From JAIBBG01 sp040381475 (lineage in GTDB: Bacteria; Bacteroidota; Bacteroidia; Flavobacteriales_D; Sanyastnellaceae), in assembly GCA_040381475.1 (NCBI GenBank), contig JBEIHH010000002.1:1-64000 (forward strand): a stretch of 64,000 nt of DNA, given 5' to 3'. The position numbers and the translations under genes were made by a program. Below are positions 60,526-64,000 of the stretch, piece after piece. How positions within the stretch are numbered: the stretch's first letter is position 1; every line of letters starts with the position of its first letter. The notes beneath the pieces are model-generated. The model saw nothing but the letters and a program-made list of their open reading frames with translations. It had not been told where the DNA came from and ran no database searches.

Positions 60526-61563
60526 ATGAAATATACTGTGATCATTTTCATGTTATTCATGGTCGGATGTGAAGGGTGTGAAGAAAAAAAGCCTTTGCAA
60601 AACGTGGAAATCAGTCCTGAATCGGCAGGCATCAATGTCTCCTTCAGCCGGCTGGACAATGATCTGTTTACAGCTGACTTTTCACAACCTGAGATTGCCA
60701 GCCAACAACTGTACCGAAAATACGGAGGCTTTTACTGCAACTTCATTGAGAATGACCTTCGGCTCGCTGCGTGCACCTCAGACAGTGTAGGAAAAATGCT
60801 TTTGCCTTTTATAAGTAACAAGGATATCATCGAAACCCGCGACGAGATCAACAAATTATATACGGATGAAAAACTGGAAAAATTCAATCAGGAGCTGACT
60901 GATGCCTTGCGCAAATGGAAACATTACTTCCCAGACAGTCTCGTGCCCGGAATCATATACTATCAAAGCGCCTGGAATTCTAACATCCATGCAACGGATT
61001 CGGTGATTGGTATTTCGCTTGACACGTACCTCGGTTCAAATAACAAAATCACCAGACAACTGTCTCCGGAATATTTTCCAAACTACATGAAAGAAAATAT
61101 GGATGAAAAATACCTGGTGACTGACGCAGTTAAAGGATGGGTTGCCTGGAAGTCGAGAAACCATTACAATAGAAAGGACTTGCTAAGTGAAATGATTTTT
61201 TACGGTAAACTCATGTACATCTCAGAGGCATTGATACCTGATACTCCGGATTCACTGCTTATGAGCTGGAGCAGCGAACAGCTTCTATGGGCAGAGTCAC
61301 ATGAAAGGACCGTGTGGAAAACAGTAGCCAATGAAAAGGTTATGTTTCAAAGCAAGGGATTCGAAATCAACAAATGGTTTGCAGACGGACCTTTCACGGG
61401 AGCAGAAGGAGTGCCACAGGAATCACCGCCGCAACTGGGTGTCTGGCTTGGCTGGAACATCGTACGTCAGTACATGGAGAAAAATCCTGCGACTCCTTTA
61501 TCTGCTCTGCTGGCAGACAATGATTATCAAAAAATTCTGTCAGCCTATTCACCGCGCAGATGA
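60526..61563 (+). CDS. gldB: gliding motility lipoprotein GldB
   Basis: A 345-residue lipoprotein required for gliding and linked to the T9SS in Flavobacterium. The start MKYTVIIFMLFMVGCEGCEE has a lipobox (MVGC) with the acylated Cys15. Family segments include FSRLDNDLFTADFSQPEIAS, RKYGGFYCNFIENDLRLA, and ISLDTYLGSNNKITRQLSPE with IFYGKLMYISEALIPDTPDS and the end SPPQLGVWLGWNIVRQYMEK. Another in-frame ATG 27 codons upstream would put the signal inside the protein and is rejected. gldC follows after 28 bases. Confidence 0.88.
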   Translation: MKYTVIIFMLFMVGCEGCEEKKPLQNVEISPESAGINVSFSRLDNDLFTADFSQPEIASQQLYRKYGGFYCNFIENDLRLAACTSDSVGKMLLPFISNKDIIETRDEINKLYTDEKLEKFNQELTDALRKWKHYFPDSLVPGIIYYQSAWNSNIHATDSVIGISLDTYLGSNNKITRQLSPEYFPNYMKENMDEKYLVTDAVKGWVAWKSRNHYNRKDLLSEMIFYGKLMYISEALIPDTPDSLLMSWSSEQLLWAESHERTVWKTVANEKVMFQSKGFEINKWFADGPFTGAEGVPQESPPQLGVWLGWNIVRQYMEKNPATPLSALLADNDYQKILSAYSPRR

Positions 61564-61591
61564 TGTTTCTTTGTACCCTCAAACAAAATTC

Positions 61592-61924
61592 ATGAGAAAA
61601 GAACAAATCCGGTTTGATATCGAACTCGACGACAACAATATTCCCGAGACAATCACATGGCTCGCATCAGAGAATCAAAAATCATCAGAAGTGAAAGCTA
61701 TGATCATTTCTGTTTGGGACAAAAACGAACAGAATGCCATGCGCATTGATCTCTGGAACAAAGAAATGCAAGTGGAAGAAATGAAACAGTTTGTGCATCA
61801 GACCATACTCACTTTGGCGGATAGTTTTGAAAAAGCGACAGGTGAAAAGCCAATGGCCGATACGATGCGTGATTTTTGTGAGTACTACGCGGAAAAAATG
61901 AATATCAAGAGCCCTATGGGCTAA
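61592..61924 (+). CDS. gldC: gliding motility protein GldC
   Basis: A 110-residue cytoplasmic protein that in Flavobacterium stabilises GldB and is encoded beside it. Characteristic parts are IRFDIELDDNNIPETITWLA, KAMIISVWDKNEQNAMRIDL, and MKQFVHQTILTLADSFEKAT with MRDFCEYYAEKM. The start is set by likeness and by its place after the gldB stop; the open frame continues upstream inside gldB in another frame but that part is not coding. Its stop lies eight bases from the convergent engB stop. Confidence 0.92.
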   Translation: MRKEQIRFDIELDDNNIPETITWLASENQKSSEVKAMIISVWDKNEQNAMRIDLWNKEMQVEEMKQFVHQTILTLADSFEKATGEKPMADTMRDFCEYYAEKMNIKSPMG

Positions 61925-61931
61925 AGATTGC

Positions 61932-62537
61932 TCACTTCTGAAGGGCATTAGCGATAAATCCCATAACACGCTCACGGCCAAGTCTGGTATGCGCTGAAGT
62001 GACAAATACGTTCGGTAATTCAGAAAAGGTTTCTAACAAACGATTGCAGAATGCATTGACATTGCGTTCTACAGCTCCTGGTTTTTCCTTGTCCGCTTTG
62101 GTGAAGACAATAGCAAATGGCAATCCGTTTTCACCAAGCTTCTGGCAAAATTCCAAATCAAGTTTTTGAGGTTCTAGCCTTGCATCTACAAGTACCATGG
62201 TGCATTGCAGATTCTCGCGCTCGTCCAGATAACCCGTGATCATTTCTTCCCACTTCAGTCTTTCCGTTTTAGCAATCTTCGCGTACCCGTATCCTGGCAA
62301 ATCGACGAGGTACCATAGCCCTGCATCACTCTCTATATTGAAGTGGTTTATCAACCTTGTTTTACCTGGTGTAGCGGAAGTCTTGGCAAGATTTTTTTTG
62401 TTGACCAGCATATTGATAAGACTGCTTTTACCAACATTGGATCTGCCTATGAATGCAAATTCTGGTTTGTCAGGATCAGGGCACTGAGAAAGTTCAGACG
62501 ATGATTTAAGAAATTCGGCGAGGGTAATTTTCATCAT
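61932..62537 (-). CDS. engB: ribosome biogenesis GTP-binding protein EngB (YihA/YsxC)
   Basis: An essential small GTPase of 201 residues in large-subunit assembly. G1 is FIGRSNVGKSSLINMLV, G2 lies in KTSATPGKTRLINHF, G3 in LVDLPGYGYAKIAKTERLKW, G4 in AIVFTKADKEKPG and G5 in VFVTSAHTRLG. Two Met codons at the start leave a one-codon ambiguity. It is five bases behind the alpha/beta hydrolase gene. Confidence 0.95.
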   Translation of the reverse strand: MMKITLAEFLKSSSELSQCPDPDKPEFAFIGRSNVGKSSLINMLVNKKNLAKTSATPGKTRLINHFNIESDAGLWYLVDLPGYGYAKIAKTERLKWEEMITGYLDERENLQCTMVLVDARLEPQKLDLEFCQKLGENGLPFAIVFTKADKEKPGAVERNVNAFCNRLLETFSELPNVFVTSAHTRLGRERVMGFIANALQK

Positions 62538-62542
62538 ACAGA

Positions 62543-63304
62543 TCAGATGCCCTTTTCTTTCATCCAGTTATCCAGAACCGTATTAAAAATCTGCGGATGT
62601 TCCATCATAGGAGCGTGGCCACATTCATCAATCCAATACAATGATGAATTGGTGAGAAGCTGGTGAAACTCTTCAGCCACTTCCGGAGGTGTTATGGTAT
62701 CATTTTTACCCCATATAAGGCAGGCAGGCATCTTCATGTTTGGAAGATCTTTTGCCATGTTATGACGAATAGCAGATTTAGCCAATGCAAGAATGCGAAG
62801 CACACGATTGCGATCATTCACGATTTCAAAACACTCATCTACCAACTCATCTGTTGCATGCTTCGGGTCAAAAAATGTCAGACCAACCTTATGACGAATA
62901 AACTCTTTGTCTTCACGACGAGGAAAACTCGAACCGAATGCATTTTCATATAAACCCGAACTGGCAGTTAATATGAGTGACCCAACTTTTTCAGGATGCT
63001 CCTTACAATACACCAATGCCACGTGACCACCGAGTGAGTTGCCAAGCAAATTCACTTTGTCATATTTTTTATGGTCGATAAAATCTCTGAGAAAATGGGC
63101 AATGCTTTTAACGCCAGTAGTCAAAACGGGCATGGTATATAAAGGTAGCATTGGAATTACGACAGTGTAATTCCTTTTGAAATGCTCTATCACATCGCGG
63201 AAATTGCTGAGTGCACCGAACAGCCCGTGTAACAGAATCAAAGGTTTTCCCTGACCTTCTTCAATGTATTTGAAATTACGTTCTTCCTTGATTTGATATT
63301 CCAT
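62543..63304 (-). CDS. alpha/beta hydrolase
   Basis: A 253-residue alpha/beta hydrolase without signal peptide. The oxyanion motif is PLILLHGLFGALSNFRDVI, the nucleophile elbow is LLGNSLGGHVALVYC, the acid is in IWGKNDTITPPEVAEEF and the His in DECGHAPMMEHPQI. The substrate is unknown. With engB it forms a pair that in other Bacteroidota stands directly beside mraZ, which fits the repeat at the window end. Confidence 0.9.
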   Translation of the reverse strand: MEYQIKEERNFKYIEEGQGKPLILLHGLFGALSNFRDVIEHFKRNYTVVIPMLPLYTMPVLTTGVKSIAHFLRDFIDHKKYDKVNLLGNSLGGHVALVYCKEHPEKVGSLILTASSGLYENAFGSSFPRREDKEFIRHKVGLTFFDPKHATDELVDECFEIVNDRNRVLRILALAKSAIRHNMAKDLPNMKMPACLIWGKNDTITPPEVAEEFHQLLTNSSLYWIDECGHAPMMEHPQIFNTVLDNWMKEKGI

Positions 63305-63820
63305 AAACCGAACTGTGCAGCTTCTGCCGTACGCGAAGGTAGAAAAATTTTGCCGCTCGAAGCAGAAAGGTCAACTAAGTCTTATGATATGTTCAACAAA
63401 GTGTTGTCTTTTCCGAAGCGCTTCTGCATCCATACCGCTCAACTATTACCACAGAATCCCACCACTCCGATATAAAAGCAATCGACTGCCCGAATCCAGA
63501 ATAAACTTTTGTCGCAAAACCATTGGCTGAGGCCCTAAGCAGTAATACTGAATAGGTGTCGACATACAGTCAGGATTCCCTTAACTCAGTTCTGCTCATG
63601 GGTCAAAACAAAACGGGCTTGTCAAACCGGCCTGGAATCCTTCGCATTTCGCAGGCAACCATCAAACGGGTTCGATTTTCAAGAACACTCTACACTTCAA
63701 CTTGCAATCCATCTTGAATCGAACATTTCGTATAACACTTCCTATCAAACACTTGATGACACAATCCATAGGATTAGATCAATGGGGTAGTTCTTTGTCC
63801 AGACCAACTATCCAAATTCA

Positions 63821-63838
63821 TCCCACGTTTTACCACAT
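63821..63838 (-). promoter_or_regulatory. MraZ-like box pair on the minus strand
   Basis: The minus strand reads ATGTGGTAAAACGTGGGA, that is GTGGT and GTGGG with a 10-base period, then TGAATTTG, close to a -7 box. It mirrors the repeat at 63951. It points toward the hydrolase and engB genes, whose start is about 500 bases away. Confidence 0.4.
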
Positions 63839-63896
63839 CTCCATTTTTCACAATATTCACATTTATATTGCTATTTTTCAAATACTTATAAAAACA

Positions 63897-63924
63897 GACA
63901 TTTTCCATGACAAATGTCATTTTT
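63897..63924 (+). other. AT-rich inverted repeat with T-run
   Basis: GACATTT (63897-63903) pairs with AAATGTC (63912-63918) around an eight-base loop, followed by ATTTTTT. It could be a weak terminator or an operator between the two box pairs. Confidence 0.35.
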
Positions 63925-63950
63925 TCAACAAAATGGCTATTTCGCTACCT

Positions 63951-63970
63951 ATGTGGTAAAATGTGGTAAA
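63951..63970 (+). repeat. tandem 10-bp direct repeat, MraZ-box-like
   Basis: ATGTGGTAAA occurs twice in tandem with no gap. The 10-base period and the TGG(T/G) core match the operators of the MraZ repressor described in E. coli (TGGG repeats) and Mycoplasma (AAAGTG repeats). TATATTTTCG (63976-63985) downstream is a -7-like box, so the repeats would overlap the promoter. I infer mraZ starts just past position 64000. Confidence 0.55.
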
Positions 63971-64000
63971 AAGGATATATTTTCGTCCCCATCAAAGCGG

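Larger units (their letters stand above)
63305..64000. other. 0.7-kb stretch without a recognisable gene
   Basis: No convincing coding frame: short frames on either strand lack family motifs and have poor composition. No tRNA-like cloverleaf. The last 200 bases are AT-rich and hold direct and inverted repeats (listed separately) that look like a control region for a gene starting beyond the window. The part 63310-63800 has no visible structure and might be a decayed gene. Confidence 0.6.

Noticed and set aside
61331..61591. Upstream extension of the gldC frame
   Set aside because: It lies inside gldB in another frame; GldC has its own start at 61592 and the usual length.
63293..63530. Short plus-strand frames at the left of the last gap
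   Set aside because: No family likeness, odd Cys/Ser-rich composition, and two competing frames in the same place.
63660..63690. GGTTCGAT sequence resembling a tRNA T-loop
   Set aside because: Flanking bases do not pair into a T-stem or acceptor stem and no anticodon arm is present.
63702..63959. 85-codon plus-strand frame near the window end
   Set aside because: Rich in His, Ile and Phe from AT-rich DNA, and it runs through the repeat region; not credible as a gene.
1..64000. CRISPR arrays, insertion sequences, prophage or defence islands
   Set aside because: No regular repeat-spacer series, transposase, integrase or phage gene was seen; the genes form ordinary chromosomal neighbourhoods.

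Overview
The window is a stretch of a Bacteroidota chromosome, moderately AT-rich, with no rRNA, tRNA, insertion sequence, phage or CRISPR array that I can see. The assignment rests on linked gliding/type IX secretion (T9SS) genes (gldA, gldB, gldC), secreted proteins with T9SS-type C-terminal sorting domains, a short NuoG of the kind common in this phylum, the VPS10-like propeller protein, DUF4834, and promoter-like TAnnTTTG -7 boxes. Family or genus cannot be fixed from what is shown.

Layout. (1) 1-11.4 kb: complex I operon on the plus strand, 3' end of nuoD through nuoN, with an unrelated beta-barrel-like exported protein gene wedged between nuoF and nuoG. (2) 11.5-30.6 kb: mixed housekeeping and envelope genes: an orphan receiver protein, an MFS/4Fe-4S/GNAT-fold trio, two large polytopic membrane proteins (one YfhO-like), a VPS10-like exported propeller, an M42 aminopeptidase, mnmD, a Nudix hydrolase, murQ with an unknown partner, a PorE-like TPR/propeller protein without its OmpA domain, and a cysteine-rich T9SS cargo. 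(3) 30.7-46.9 kb: a tightly coupled minus-strand polysaccharide operon. It begins with aroE and the Wzm/Wzt exporter, runs through methyltransferases, an alpha-1,2-fucosyltransferase-like enzyme, a 3-amino-sugar (Fdt/Qdt-type) pair and several glycosyltransferases, and ends with a secreted GH2 beta-mannosidase. (4) 47-53.8 kb: dedA and the distal half of the division/cell-wall (dcw) cluster, ftsW-murG-murC-ftsQ-ftsA, without ftsZ. (5) 53.9-63.3 kb: a T9SS cupredoxin, glutaryl-CoA-dehydrogenase-like enzyme, RNase HI (apparently with an AUU start), MarC, PurN, then gldA, nadE, a beta-barrel protein, gldB, gldC, engB and an alpha/beta hydrolase. (6) 63.3-64 kb: 0.7 kb without a gene, ending in tandem 10-bp repeats that look like MraZ operator boxes. 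I infer that mraZ and the proximal dcw half begin just past the window, so that the dcw cluster is split in this organism.

How the genes work together. Complex I supplies proton motive force. The sugar operon builds and exports a surface glycan by the ABC-transporter route. The gld genes, the PorE-like protein and the CTD-bearing proteins point to an active T9SS. The ftsW-to-ftsA block and murQ cover peptidoglycan synthesis and recycling. I did not find a wholly new system. The least explained items are the beta-barrel gene inside nuo, the two opposed sets of MraZ-like boxes, the AUU-start RNase HI, the glycosidase coupled to the glycan operon, and the tandem-FkbM and GT2-methyltransferase fusions.
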